Source: Lineus longissimus
Taxonomy: Eukaryota; Nemertea; Pilidiophora; Heteronemertea; Lineidae
DNA: 64,000 nucleotides
Direction of reading: 5' to 3'
NCBI RefSeq assembly: GCF_910592395.1
Contig: NC_088321.1
Span: 9,860,001-9,924,000 of the forward strand
The translations under genes were made by a program, and so were the position numbers. The notes under the pieces are model-generated. The model was not told the origin of the DNA. It saw only the letters and a program-made list of their open reading frames with translations, and made no database searches. How positions within the stretch are numbered: position 1 is the first letter of the stretch; the number at the start of each line of letters is the position of its first letter. Of this stretch, positions 52,461 to 60,478 are shown piece after piece.

Positions 52461-53336
52461 ACCTGCATGGATATCTATAATTTAGATCCCGCATTCTTCT
52501 ACACATCACCAGGTTTGTCATGGCAAGCGATGCTAAAAATGACTAAAGTTGAAATCGAACTCCTCACAGATGTAGACATGTATAACTTCTTCGAATTAGG
52601 TATTCGTGGATGAATGTGCATGGCTACTCATCGCTATGCCAAAGCAAATAATCCACTCCTGAAAGACTATGATGAAAAACAGCCTACAAGCTATATTTCC
52701 TACTTGGATGCGAATAACTTGTATGGAGTAGCTATGAGTCAAAAACTACCGTATCAACATTTCAAATGGTTGTCTCAAACTGACTTAAAAAATTGGCAAG
52801 AGTTCCCTTGCACACTTGAAGTTGACTTAGAATATCCTAAGCATTTACACAACTTGCACAATGACTATCCTCTTGCACCTGAGCATTTGAATGATAAGCT
52901 CATTCCTCACTTACAGGATAAAGTACATTACATTGTGCATCACGAAACTTTGAAGTTCTATTTGAGTCAAGGTCTCAAATTGACTAAGATACATAGAGGC
53001 ATCTCATACGAAGAGTCTAACTTCTTGAAAGAATACATTGACTTCAACACAAGTCAACGCGCAAATGCCAAAAATGACTTCGAAAAAGACTTCTTCAAAT
53101 TGATGAATAATTCGATATTTGGCAAGACTATGGAGTCAGTCAGGCGTAGAAAAGATATTACTTTAGCTACAACTGCCGATCAGCTTCGAAAATTAGTCAA
53201 TAGTAACAACTACACATCACATAAAATCTTCTGTAAAGATCTAGTGATGGTTGAACGCCAAAAAGCAGAAGTCTATCTCAATAAGCCCATATTTATGGGG
53301 CAAGCGATTTTAGACCTCTCTAAAGTGCATGTTTGA
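52461..53336 (+). pseudogene. polB: DNA polymerase B palm region, with nonsense codon
   Basis: It continues PolB in a second frame from [19 protein letters not shown] (about 52,467). A TGA at 52,611-52,613 falls in the conserved GIRGG block, where a Gly codon is expected. After it come motif A (YLDANNLYGVAMSQKLP) and motif B (FFKLMNNSIFGKTMESV), the dNTP-binding and catalytic parts of family B palms. The frame is lost again at about 53,325-53,336, before motif C. Confidence 0.9.
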
Positions 53337-53730
53337 CTTTCACTATAATCACATGTTAAAGAAGTATCCTGAAGTAGCACAACTACTTTACACTGATACA
53401 GATTCATTAGTCTATAACATACAGACTAGTGATACCTACAAAGACATGCAGAAAGATGCACACTTGTTTGACTTCTCTAATTTTCCTAAAGATCATTCAT
53501 TGTTTGATGAAACGAACAAGAAGATCACTGGCAAGTTCAAAGACGAAGAAGCAGGACATGTCATCAGTGAGTTCATCGCTTTGAGGGCTAAATTATATTC
53601 CTATACAACTGACAAAGAAGAAGAAGTCAAAAAGTGTAAAGGAATTAAGCGCCAAGTTGTGAAAAGTGAAGTCACCTTCGAAGACTACAAGTCTGTGCTT
53701 CTGAGTAAAATCCCAATCGAGAAAAGATGA
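53329..53730 (+). pseudogene. polB: DNA polymerase B motif C region
   Basis: The third frame carries HYNHMLKKYPE and motif C, LLYTDTDSLVYNIQT, with both metal-binding Asp residues intact. KFKDE and the GIKRQVVK-type thumb region follow. It ends at a TGA (53,728-53,730) caused by a 1-nt shift; the continuation is in the next frame. Confidence 0.9.
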
Positions 53731-54035
53731 ATGTGTTTAGGTCAAGAAATCATCAACTTTACACAGAGCAAGTCACCAAAGTAGCATTAGATGCAGCGGA
53801 TGATAAGCGAAAAATTTTACCAGATGGAATAAGTACATTGGCTCTAGGACATTATAAAATTGAACAAAGCGCTACACTCACGAGCTGCTATGAGTGTAAT
53901 CAAGAGTGTGTTGAACAAGTTGAACAAGTTGAACAAGGTGAACAAGGTGAACAAGTTGAACAAGGTGAACAACAATTCTACAAACCGCTCGCTGAACAAC
54001 AAGCGACTACAAGCGCTACACTCACGAGGGTGTAG
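53727..54035 (+). pseudogene. polB: DNA polymerase B C-terminus with repeat-derived extension
   Basis: The final part starts MNVFRSRNHQLYTE and has LPDGISTLALGHYKI, the usual PolB end. Instead of a stop there, the frame runs into a 9-bp minisatellite (GTTGAACAA/GGTGAACAA, 53,911-53,972) encoding VEQ/GEQ repeats, then a 27-bp sequence identical to 46,754-46,780 in the left end, and stops at 54,033. A 17-bp repeat, AGCGCTACACTCACGAG, brackets this stretch (53,868 and 54,012). The tail is thus made of dispersed repeats. Confidence 0.85.
53911..53993 (+). repeat. 9-bp minisatellite joined to a left-end repeat
   Basis: About seven units of GTTGAACAA/GGTGAACAA are followed by 27 bp (53,967-53,993) identical to 46,754-46,780. 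Confidence 0.85.
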
Positions 54036-54056
54036 AAAAATAAAATGTTAAAATAA

Positions 54057-55311
54057 ATGGACTTTCCATCCTATTTAAAATATATGTCAAATGTACAATA
54101 CCCTTTGACCTATAAGAATAATTCTTTAACCAAAGACCCTTTCATTCATCACCACATTCAAGTAGCACCACATCAAAGCTTTGAATTCAATACAATTGAT
54201 ATTTTTCCAGATAAAATACCTCCACGAATATTTTCAACTTATGCACAAGTACAAGAGTACATAAAAAATGCGACCATGGATAACTGGGACAACCAATTTA
54301 AATTTGCATTATGTTGTGCGACATCGGGCTGTGGTGTATCATGGCACAATCATATTAACCATGCTGACCCTTTAGTACAGAGTATCTTTAGATTTCATGT
54401 GTACTTTACCATCAGAAAAATTTTACATCAGCTAAAAATTCCTTTACCAGGAAATCCTGACTTTAATTCAAAGAAGAACCCCTATCACACACAAGCGTTT
54501 GAAAATCTAAAGCTTGAATTTGGCTCTGTTGACTTCAACTACTTTCACAATGGCAAAATTCAAGCGCTTGACATCGTAATGGATAATGGTAACTATTACT
54601 TAAGTGACCCTAGTAAGTTCCCGTTTAATGCAGACAAAAAAGGATATGTGTATGCAGATCATCGAAGGCTTTACATTGATACATTATCATTTATATATTC
54701 AGACGATTGGACTAATTTCATCACTTTAGACAGTCAAGGATTGACTAAAGCAGGCATGAGTAGAATCAATGAATCTATTAGGACGTATGTGTATTTCATC
54801 CTGGGTGCACAAACTATGATAAGGCAAGATATTTTAGACTCCCTAGATGCACAAAAGCAGTTTGGTATTTTAGTGGAAGATGCGATACAAGGTCAAACGT
54901 TAGTCGATTCCATCAAAACATTCCAGTCAGCAAGTATATTAATTCGCTCAAAACAATCGTACGCGAACACTTTAGAAAAAGTAGGGACACGACTAGATTT
55001 TGCTGTTGGTTTAGGGTTACAACTTGTGCCAAGTCATATGCGTTTACATATTGGTACAATTGAAGGGTATAATAACTCTCTGTTAACTGCTACAGAAAAT
55101 ACAAATTTTGGCATCAACACACATATCAATGTAAGAAAAAAGCGTCAAGCGCTCGCTGCTGTGAGTTCTGTGAGTTCTGTGAGTTCTGCAAGTGTCAGCG
55201 AGAGTAAAAAATCTGTAGCACGAGTGAGTGAATCAGCTACAGTGAGCACAGTCATCTACCTTTTACAATAGGATTAATTACTGTAGGTCTTTTAGTTCAA
55301 AATATTCTCTA
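54057..55311 (+). pseudogene. Conserved Polinton-type protein of unknown function, C-terminal frameshift
   Basis: A 404-aa frame (54,057-55,271) starts in the context TTAAAATAAATG. It has no recognised catalytic motif. Features are GCGVSWHNHINHADPLVQS, FHVYFTIRKIL, GLTKAGMSRINESIRTYVYF, and LDFAVGLGLQLVPSHM with GTIEGYNNSL. This pattern resembles a protein that recurs beside PolB and integrase in cnidarian and other invertebrate Polintons. A Ser/Ala/Val-rich stretch follows at the C-terminus. A hydrophobic segment (TIGLITVGLLVQNIL) is encoded just beyond in another frame and stops at 55,311, so a frameshift near 55,250 has probably removed a C-terminal membrane anchor. A virion or membrane role is inference. 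Confidence 0.6.
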
Positions 55312-55319
55312 AAATAAAT

Positions 55320-55443
55320 ATGAGTGTAATGCAAGAAGAATATGCGAAGTACTATTATCCATCTGCTTTAAAATTTTATAGGATCATGAAGAAGAAAGAT
55401 CCTAGCATAAAATTTGATGATATTGATGCATTTGTAAAGCAGC
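55320..55443 (+). pseudogene. Integrase N-terminus, cut by an insertion
   Basis: It starts at ATG 55,320 (context AAAATAAATATG). It encodes YAKYYYPSALKFYRIMKKK and IDAFVKQQ, resembling the small N-terminal region that precedes the catalytic core of Polinton integrases. After the run of A residues at 55,444-55,451 the sequence becomes the inserted element; the core resumes in a compatible frame at about 56,597. Confidence 0.7.
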
Positions 55444-55586
55444 AAAAAAAATGGCCAGGGCCATTGTGTTCACCTCATGTGGAGGAAAGATGGATAAAGA
55501 GCATGGTATTGTGTCATGTAGTGTTAGGTTTGATGTAGGTCCAAGCAATTACAATTTCCCCAAAATGGCCAATTTACAGTACATTC

Positions 55587-56480
55587 GACCTCTGTGACCT
55601 TGAAAAGTAGGTCAAATCAAAGAAGACCCGGGTGACACATTGAATGGTTGTTAGAATTAGATGTACCTATGATATAAAATTGGTGCCAATCGGACAAGTC
55701 ATTACTAGGAATAATGGCATTTTGAAGAATTTAGGATTTGGCCCCCTCCCTGGAGGCCAAACGGCAAATCAGATCGCACCAAACTTCAGTACCTGAGATC
55801 ACCTGACCAAGGGGTACATGTGTACTTAATTTGTGATCAATAGTCATTGCAGTTAAGAAACGTGCCATAGTTACGGCCTGACGGCGAATTTACGCCATTT
55901 GACCTCTGTGACCTTGACAAGAAGGTCAAATTAAAAACCTGTGTGACATATACTGTATGGTGGTTAGATATACCCATGATATCAAATTGGTGGCAATCGG
56001 GCAAGAAGTTAAGGAATAATCACATTTTTAAGGTTTTTGGATTTTGCCCCCTGGTGGTCAAGTGGTGAATCATATTGGACCAAACTTCGGTCCCTGAGAT
56101 CACCTGACTAAGGGGTAAATGTGTACCAAATTTGGTATCAATAGTCATTGCAGTTTAGAAACGTGCCATCGTTTCATCCTAACGGCCAATTTACACCATT
56201 TGACCTCTGTGACCTTGAAAAGGAGGTCAAATCAAAAACCCGGAGGATATATGATGCACCTTTGCTAGAAGTACCTACCATATTTTTTTCAAAATTTCCC
56301 GACAACTATTAAGGGAGATATTGCATATTTTCACTTTTAACGTTTGGCCCCCTGGTGGCCAAACCATGAAACGAATCGGACCGAAACTTGGTCTCCAAGG
56401 TGTCATTACATAAGGGTACATGTGTACCAAGTTTCAACTCAATAGCTCTAACAGTTACGAAACGTGCCCTGCTAACCGAC
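55587..56480 (+). repeat. Three ~300-bp tandem units within the insertion
   Basis: Units start at 55,587, 55,901 and 56,202 (spacing 314 and 301). They share GACCTCTGTGACCTTG, GGTCAAAT, TTGGCCCCCT, AAACTTNGGT, AAGGGGTACATGTGTAC and GAAACGTGCC in the same order. A remnant of a preceding unit is seen at about 55,550-55,586. Confidence 0.85.
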
Positions 56481-56484
56481 GACG

Positions 56485-56540
<56 letters not shown>

Positions 56541-56550
56541 ACGACGGACG
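56470..56550 (+). repeat. (CGA)n microsatellite
   Basis: An uninterrupted run of CGA/GAC triplets with GGACGACGG edges. It gives poly-Arg in several frames, none of them a gene. Confidence 0.95.
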
Positions 56551-56596
56551 CCACGGTATGGGATAAGCTCACCTCTGCTAAGAGGTGAGCTAAAAA

Positions 56597-57476
56597 GTTA
56601 TCAGCTTCACAAAAAGCAGCCACAAAAGATTCAGGGTCACATTATAGCCTATCGTGAGAATGCTCTATGGTTCATGGATCTTTTAGACATGTCAAATTAC
56701 TCAAGACAAAATAAAGGTTACAAATGGATACTTCTTGCTATTGATACATTTACTAGAAAAGCCTATGCTGAAGCTTTAAAAAATAAGACAAAATTTGAAG
56801 TGAAAAATGGCTTTGAAAAAATTTACACACTTGCGAGCCCAATCACACTTATTATTACAGACTCAGGCAATGAATTCCTGAATAAGTCAGTACAAGACCT
56901 ATTCAAAGAGTTAAACATCAAGCATGATACAGTGGACATAGGAGATCATCATGCACTAGGACTTATTGACAGACTATCTAGAACCATTAAAGAGATGATA
57001 TTCAAGGACTTTACAGAGAAAAATTCAGTTAAATGGGTTGATCATTTGCAAGAGTACATTTCAGCTTACAATAGTAGGCCACATAGAGGAATTTTAAACT
57101 ATGCACCTAATGAAGCGAGTGTTGAAGTGAATAGCACTGCTAGCGAGCGAAGCGAGCGTGATAGAATAGAGACTGAATTAGTTGAACATAATTTAGGAAA
57201 GTCTATGCCAGTTGAATACAAATTTAAAATAGGTGAAAGTGTTAGAAAGAAGTTAAAGAGACCTATATTTACTAAAGGTTACGAACAAATATGGTCCAAT
57301 AGAACTTACACTGTAAAAAATATTGTGGGTGTTCATGCAATATTGAATGATGATTCTAGAGTTAGACTTGATCACTTACAAAAAATTACGCTCGTCGCTA
57401 ACGCTAAAGATTTTGAGTCTGTTTCTTCAGAGGTTATTCGCGTTGAAAAAGAAGCTAAAATTGAGTCAACAATTAA
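56597..57476 (+). pseudogene. Polinton integrase catalytic core (rve family)
   Basis: A retrovirus-type integrase that would insert the linear element DNA into chromosomes. The core starts at YQLHKKQPQ, before the first Met at 56,674. Catalytic positions: Asp (codon 56,677) in FMDLLDMS; Asp (56,860) in IITDSGNEF; and, 35 residues on, Asp (56,968) in ALGLIDRLSRTIKEM, where family members usually have Glu. HRGILNYAPNEA and a C-terminal SH3/chromo-like segment (KFKIGESVRKKL, YEQIWSNRTYTV) follow. A GCGAGCGAAGCGAGCG palindrome at 57,143-57,158 adds SERSER-type residues. The frame enters the TTAA MITE at 57,477 and gains a false stop at 57,517. Confidence 0.88.
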
Positions 57477-57875
57477 CTCTTACAGTGCCAAGGACGTACA
57501 TGTACGTCCTAAATATTAAGGTATTTTAGTTCCTCCAGACGACACCAGATGTCCCCAGCTACTCAAATGTGGTTCATATGGTTTCTCTGGCCTGGGGCGT
57601 CCAAATTGAATAATTTTTTCGACTGAGAGGGTGGGGTGGGGTTTGCCACCCCTCATTTTAGGTGAAAAATGGTGAAAATCGGCCAAAAATACCACTCCCT
57701 CAAAAAAATTTAGAACATAATCCTAGTATGCCCCTACTTATTACTGCTGTTTTATTGAAACAGGAGGTAAAGACAAAGGTTTTGAAGAATTTTGATGAGT
57801 GTATCTCAATTATTTTTGTGAGATTTTGGGTAGTGACAATGCCCAAAAATGCCCAAATCCTGGGCACTGAAAGAG
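57477..57875. mobile_element. piggyBac-like MITE with TTAA target duplication
   Basis: A 399-bp element flanked by TTAA at 57,473-57,476 and 57,876-57,879. Its ends are imperfect inverted repeats: CTCTTACAGTGCCAAGGA on the left and the reverse complement of TCCTGGGCACTGAAAGAG on the right, two mismatches in 18. A perfect 20-bp palindrome, AGGACGTACATGTACGTCCT, lies just inside the left end (57,491-57,510). TTAA duplication and short ends are typical of piggyBac-group MITEs. It is non-coding and sits near the 3' end of the integrase gene. Confidence 0.85.
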
Positions 57876-57879
57876 TTAA

Positions 57880-57937
57880 ACACAAAGAAGGCTTAGATCC
57901 TGAAAATATTATTGACTCACGGTTGAGAAAGAAGTAA
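57880..57937 (+). pseudogene. Integrase C-terminal tail, right of the MITE
   Basis: A short in-frame remainder (KEGLDPENIIDSRLRKK, stop at 57,935). Excluding the MITE and one TTAA keeps it in frame with the integrase core, which is why it is assigned here. The stop codon lies inside the left arm of the hairpin at 57,930-57,976. Confidence 0.65.
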
Positions 57938-57976
57938 CTTTATAGATTGTTTAATACAACCTATAAGGTTACTTCT
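57930..57976. terminator. Hairpin between convergent genes, probable bidirectional transcript end
   Basis: Arms of 21 nt (57,930-57,950 and 57,956-57,976) around loop TTAAT begin AGAAGTAAC and end GTTACTTCT. Two positions are G-T pairs, so the RNA stem is complete. The left arm contains the integrase stop codon and the right arm overlaps the stop codon of the opposing gene. This layout resembles the gene-end hairpins of mimiviruses and virophages; function is inferred. Confidence 0.7.
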
Positions 57977-58409
57977 AATTGTGTAATAAGATCATTTGTT
58001 TTATTTTCAAGCTCTTTAATATATTATATTGAGGTATTGCTATATCATTATCATTAGTTCTATCACGGGTAAGCTCTTCAAACATTGGTTGTGTAATAGG
58101 GAAATTATGTTTTTTAAATAAGGACAGAATAAGTGCTAATAATAATTTATATCTCACATGGTTAGTTCTGCCTGCTATTTTCATTCGTTCTTTAATATTA
58201 AGTAGTACTTTGTCAATCTCATAATCCCACAAATTAAATCTATCTTTAACCTTGAGAATGTCTTCATTAACCTTGAGAATGTCTTCTTTAACCTTGAGAA
58301 TGTCTTCTTTAACCTTGTCTTGAATGTCTTGAATTTTATCATGTAATTCACTCATATCTTTCATATCTTGACAATCATTTGAACCAAAGTTAGTAAATAA
58401 ATTACTCAT
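57975..58409 (-). CDS. Coiled-coil protein on the minus strand, function unknown
   Basis: A 144-aa frame that opposes its neighbours. The start is in the context TTAAATAAATG, the same as the plus-strand genes, which supports it as real. Residues about 16-55 are charged heptads, including three to four copies of a 7-residue KVKEDIL unit from a 21-bp DNA repeat (58,256-58,318), predicting a coiled coil. A hydrophobic helix-like segment (YKLLLALILSLFKKH) follows. No family is recognised. It shares a 30-bp A/T-rich divergent intergenic region with the capsid-type gene and ends in the hairpin shared with the integrase. Confidence 0.6.
   Translation of the reverse strand: MSNLFTNFGSNDCQDMKDMSELHDKIQDIQDKVKEDILKVKEDILKVNEDILKVKDRFNLWDYEIDKVLLNIKERMKIAGRTNHVRYKLLLALILSLFKKHNFPITQPMFEELTRDRTNDNDIAIPQYNILKSLKIKQMILLHN
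58256..58318 (-). repeat. 21-bp in-frame tandem repeat in the coiled-coil gene
   Basis: Three to four copies of TTAACCTTGAGAATGTCTTC plus one base, encoding the repeating KVKEDIL heptad on the minus strand. The copy with ATTAACC differs by one base (K to N). Confidence 0.85.
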
Positions 58410-58439
58410 TTATTTAAAAAAAATTTTTTCCTATAATAA
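58410..58439. promoter_or_regulatory. Divergent start region with AATAAATG on both sides
   Basis: Only 30 bp separate the minus-strand gene start and the capsid-type gene start. The region is A/T homopolymer with AATAAATG at each end (TTAAATAAATG reading left, TATAATAAATG reading right). It must hold promoter elements for both genes if both are transcribed separately. Confidence 0.6.
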
Positions 58440-59656
58440 ATGGACATGTCCTACGGTAAATACTTAGATCCTTATCGAACAAATAAAGAATCGAGAGGCT
58501 TAAAAGCCAAAAGAAATGTTGAGGTCATTACACATATCCTAATTCTGTGAATCTGGGGGAAACACTTTATGTGAAGATTCCGAAGCTTGAAAAAGGACAA
58601 GTGATTGTCCCCGAAAGCATGAAGCTCACGTTTAAACTTTCTACCTCATCAAAAGCAAGTAATGCAGCCAATGCTACACCTGCTACATTTGTGGCTAATG
58701 TACGTCGAAATATTGTAGAAAGAATCACCACAAGTTTGGGAGGTAATACCATGAGTGAGGTGAATAAAGCCTTTATCTACAACACCTTCAAGGACTTTTG
58801 GCTCACTGAGAAACAGCGAAAGAATCGAGTACAACAAGGAATTGTGAAAGATCAGCGAAAAGATGGCATTAAAACAGCTTTTGAGGATCGTTACTGCATT
58901 CCTATTGAATCAGAACTATTTGATACACATGCACCCTTTTACCCAGCAGCTATTTCGGAATCCATTGAGTATCACATCAAATTCAATGATGCAAAGTATG
59001 TTGTCGCAGGAACAGCATCCTCAAAGACATATACTGTAACGGATAATCAGCTTGAATATGAAACAGTCACCTCTGATGTCCTGGCTGAAACCATTGAATC
59101 TATGTATAACTCTGAGATGAGATGGATGTATGAAGACGTGCATCTTTTGAGGACAGAGTCAATTGGAAAGAATAAACGAATGAATATCAATGTAGATGTC
59201 AATCGTGCTTCTACAAAAGGCATCCTAATATTTTTCCAAAAAAATTTCAGTGAGTATGATGCAGAAAATACAAGTTTTCAAAATCCAGACATCACTAATG
59301 TGAGCATTACTTCAGAAGGAATTTCTCACTGTATATACAAGTCGGGATTGAAAGCCTATAATCAATTTGACGAAGTCAAACGACGTTATATGTTGGAAGA
59401 CCTTAAGCACACGGAAGGCTGTATGATGGATGTCGAAAAATTCTACGACAAACATAAATATGCACTGTGGATTGATCTTAGAAGTACAGAAGATAACACA
59501 GTGCATGGATCAGGAACAGCCATGAGTAATATCAAACATGGTTTACAACTTGAACTTACCAGAAGTACTGAAACAGAATATGATATGCAAGTCTATATTG
59601 TAGCAGATGGACTAGTAGGACTTGAGAATAAGAAAGTGAAGGGCATTGTACACTAG
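58440..59656 (+). pseudogene. Major capsid-type protein (double jelly-roll candidate), N-terminal frameshift
   Basis: The natural start is ATG 58,440 (context TATAATAAATG), encoding MDMSYGKYLDPYR and so on. A frameshift at about 58,515-58,525 puts the rest in the frame that stays open from there to 59,656 (369 aa counted from 58,547). Visible features are ETLYVKIPKLEKGQVIVP, a probable first beta-rich segment, ERITTSLGGNTMSE, LEYETVTSD, and a C-terminal TEYDMQVYIVADG. These match, from memory of the family, a protein group carried by invertebrate Polintons next to the ATPase and taken as their capsid protein. The beta-rich composition fits a double jelly-roll, but no fold can be proven by eye. 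Confidence 0.68.
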
Positions 59657-59670
59657 CACTTACCAGCGCT

Positions 59671-59690
59671 GCTAGCGAGCGCAGCGAGCG
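59671..59690. repeat. GCGAGCGCAGCGAGCG palindromic dispersed repeat
   Basis: GCTAGCGAGCGCAGCGAGCG lies just after the capsid-type stop codon. Related copies occur at 46,724, 46,774, 57,143, 60,911, 61,347 and 61,368. Confidence 0.8.
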
Positions 59691-59692
59691 TT

Positions 59693-59775
59693 GACACAAA
59701 AATATTCCGCATGTGCTGACTTTCTTTCCTCGTTCCCAAAATTTGAGAAATGAGTTTGTGCTTCTTCAAAGGTAA
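59693..59775. repeat. Dispersed intergenic repeat, copy 2
   Basis: A diverged copy of 47,248-47,310: AAAAATATTCCGCATG, CTCGTTCCCAAAATTTG and GAGTTTGTGCTTCTTCAAA in the same order. The palindrome that is perfect in copy 1 is degraded here. On the minus strand a stop-free stretch from about 59,832 down to about 59,674 reads through EEGTDYKEITFEEAQTHF. It may be a remnant of a lost minus-strand gene. Confidence 0.65.
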
Positions 59776-59837
59776 TTTCTTTGTAGTCAGTTCCTTCTTC
59801 AAAATGTTCTAAAAGTATACGCTTGTTGTTAAAATAA

Positions 59838-60452
59838 ATGGGTGAATTTTATTGTGATGTGCCTTTCAACATGTTAGTTGTAGGAATGACTGATTGTGGC
59901 AAGTCATATTTTATACTTGACTTACTAGAACATGAATTTCAAAAGAAATTTGATGATATCGTGATATTTTGTCCAACGATTGACATGAACAAAACTTATC
60001 AAGATAGAACATGGATTACACAAGATAAAAATATACACATTTACCCATCTAAGTTAGTGTTAAGCGATTTAAATGCATGCTTAGAAGATGCTGTTAATGT
60101 GTTAAAAAGTCAAGATCATCAATCACTATTTATCATTGATGATTGTGCTAATTTGTGGGAAGCAAAGAATAAATGTACTAAATTGACTGAACTAGCTTTC
60201 TCAGGGCGACACTTTGGCATTTCTGTATGGCTTTTAACTCAAAAATATAATGCAGTCGTAAAAGACTTCCGTGAAAATTGTAAACATATGGTCATCCATA
60301 CGTTGAATGATCAATGTTCTCTGGATCAAGTGTTTAAAGAAAATCGCTGTATTCCTAATAGTGAAAAGGAAACAGTGCTTGCACAGATTGATGCAGGTAA
60401 GCGACTTTTACTGCGCAGAAAGATTCCATTTGCATACTCGCTGTGTTCGTAA
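59838..60452 (+). CDS. Genome-packaging ATPase (FtsK/HerA, A32-like)
   Basis: A 204-aa protein, intact, starting in the context TTAAAATAAATG. Walker A is GMTDCGKSYF (residues about 16-25) and Walker B is SLFIIDDC (about 95-102). GRHFGISVWLLTQKYNAV follows, matching the sensor/arginine region of viral packaging ATPases, then a conserved C-terminal LLRRKIPF. In Polintons and related dsDNA viruses this ATPase drives DNA into preformed capsids. It lies directly downstream of the capsid-type gene, the usual morphogenesis arrangement. It is the least damaged core gene here and has no frameshift. Confidence 0.92.
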   Translation: MGEFYCDVPFNMLVVGMTDCGKSYFILDLLEHEFQKKFDDIVIFCPTIDMNKTYQDRTWITQDKNIHIYPSKLVLSDLNACLEDAVNVLKSQDHQSLFIIDDCANLWEAKNKCTKLTELAFSGRHFGISVWLLTQKYNAVVKDFRENCKHMVIHTLNDQCSLDQVFKENRCIPNSEKETVLAQIDAGKRLLLRRKIPFAYSLCS

Positions 60453-60478
60453 ATGTTGTAAAATTTTGTAATATATAA

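Larger units (their letters stand above)
55452..56591. mobile_element. 1.14-kb non-autonomous insertion in the integrase (Helentron/HINE-like)
   Basis: It lies between two A-runs in the integrase coding region. Inside are three diverged tandem units of about 300 bp, each starting GACCTCTGTGACCTTG (55,587; 55,901; 56,202), then a CGA microsatellite (56,470-56,550), then a terminal hairpin with 11-bp arms (AGCTCACCTCT/AGAGGTGAGCT) running into CTAAAAA. Tandem core, microsatellite and 3' hairpin with CTAA fit the architecture of Helitron/Helentron-derived interspersed elements common in marine invertebrates. It encodes nothing; Arg-rich frames are read from the CGA repeat. A short hairpin (AATGGCC/GGCCATT) marks the left end. 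Confidence 0.65.

Noticed and set aside
54057-55271. Adenain-type cysteine protease of the Polinton
   Set aside because: No His-Asp-Gln-Cys arrangement typical of that family could be seen; the protease, if any, is likely outside the window.
56309-56623. Arginine-rich protein-coding frames
   Set aside because: They are produced by the CGA microsatellite of an inserted non-coding element.
57491-57510. Perfect 20-bp palindrome taken first as the integrase gene-end hairpin
   Set aside because: It lies inside the TTAA MITE, so it belongs to the transposon, not to the Polinton gene end.
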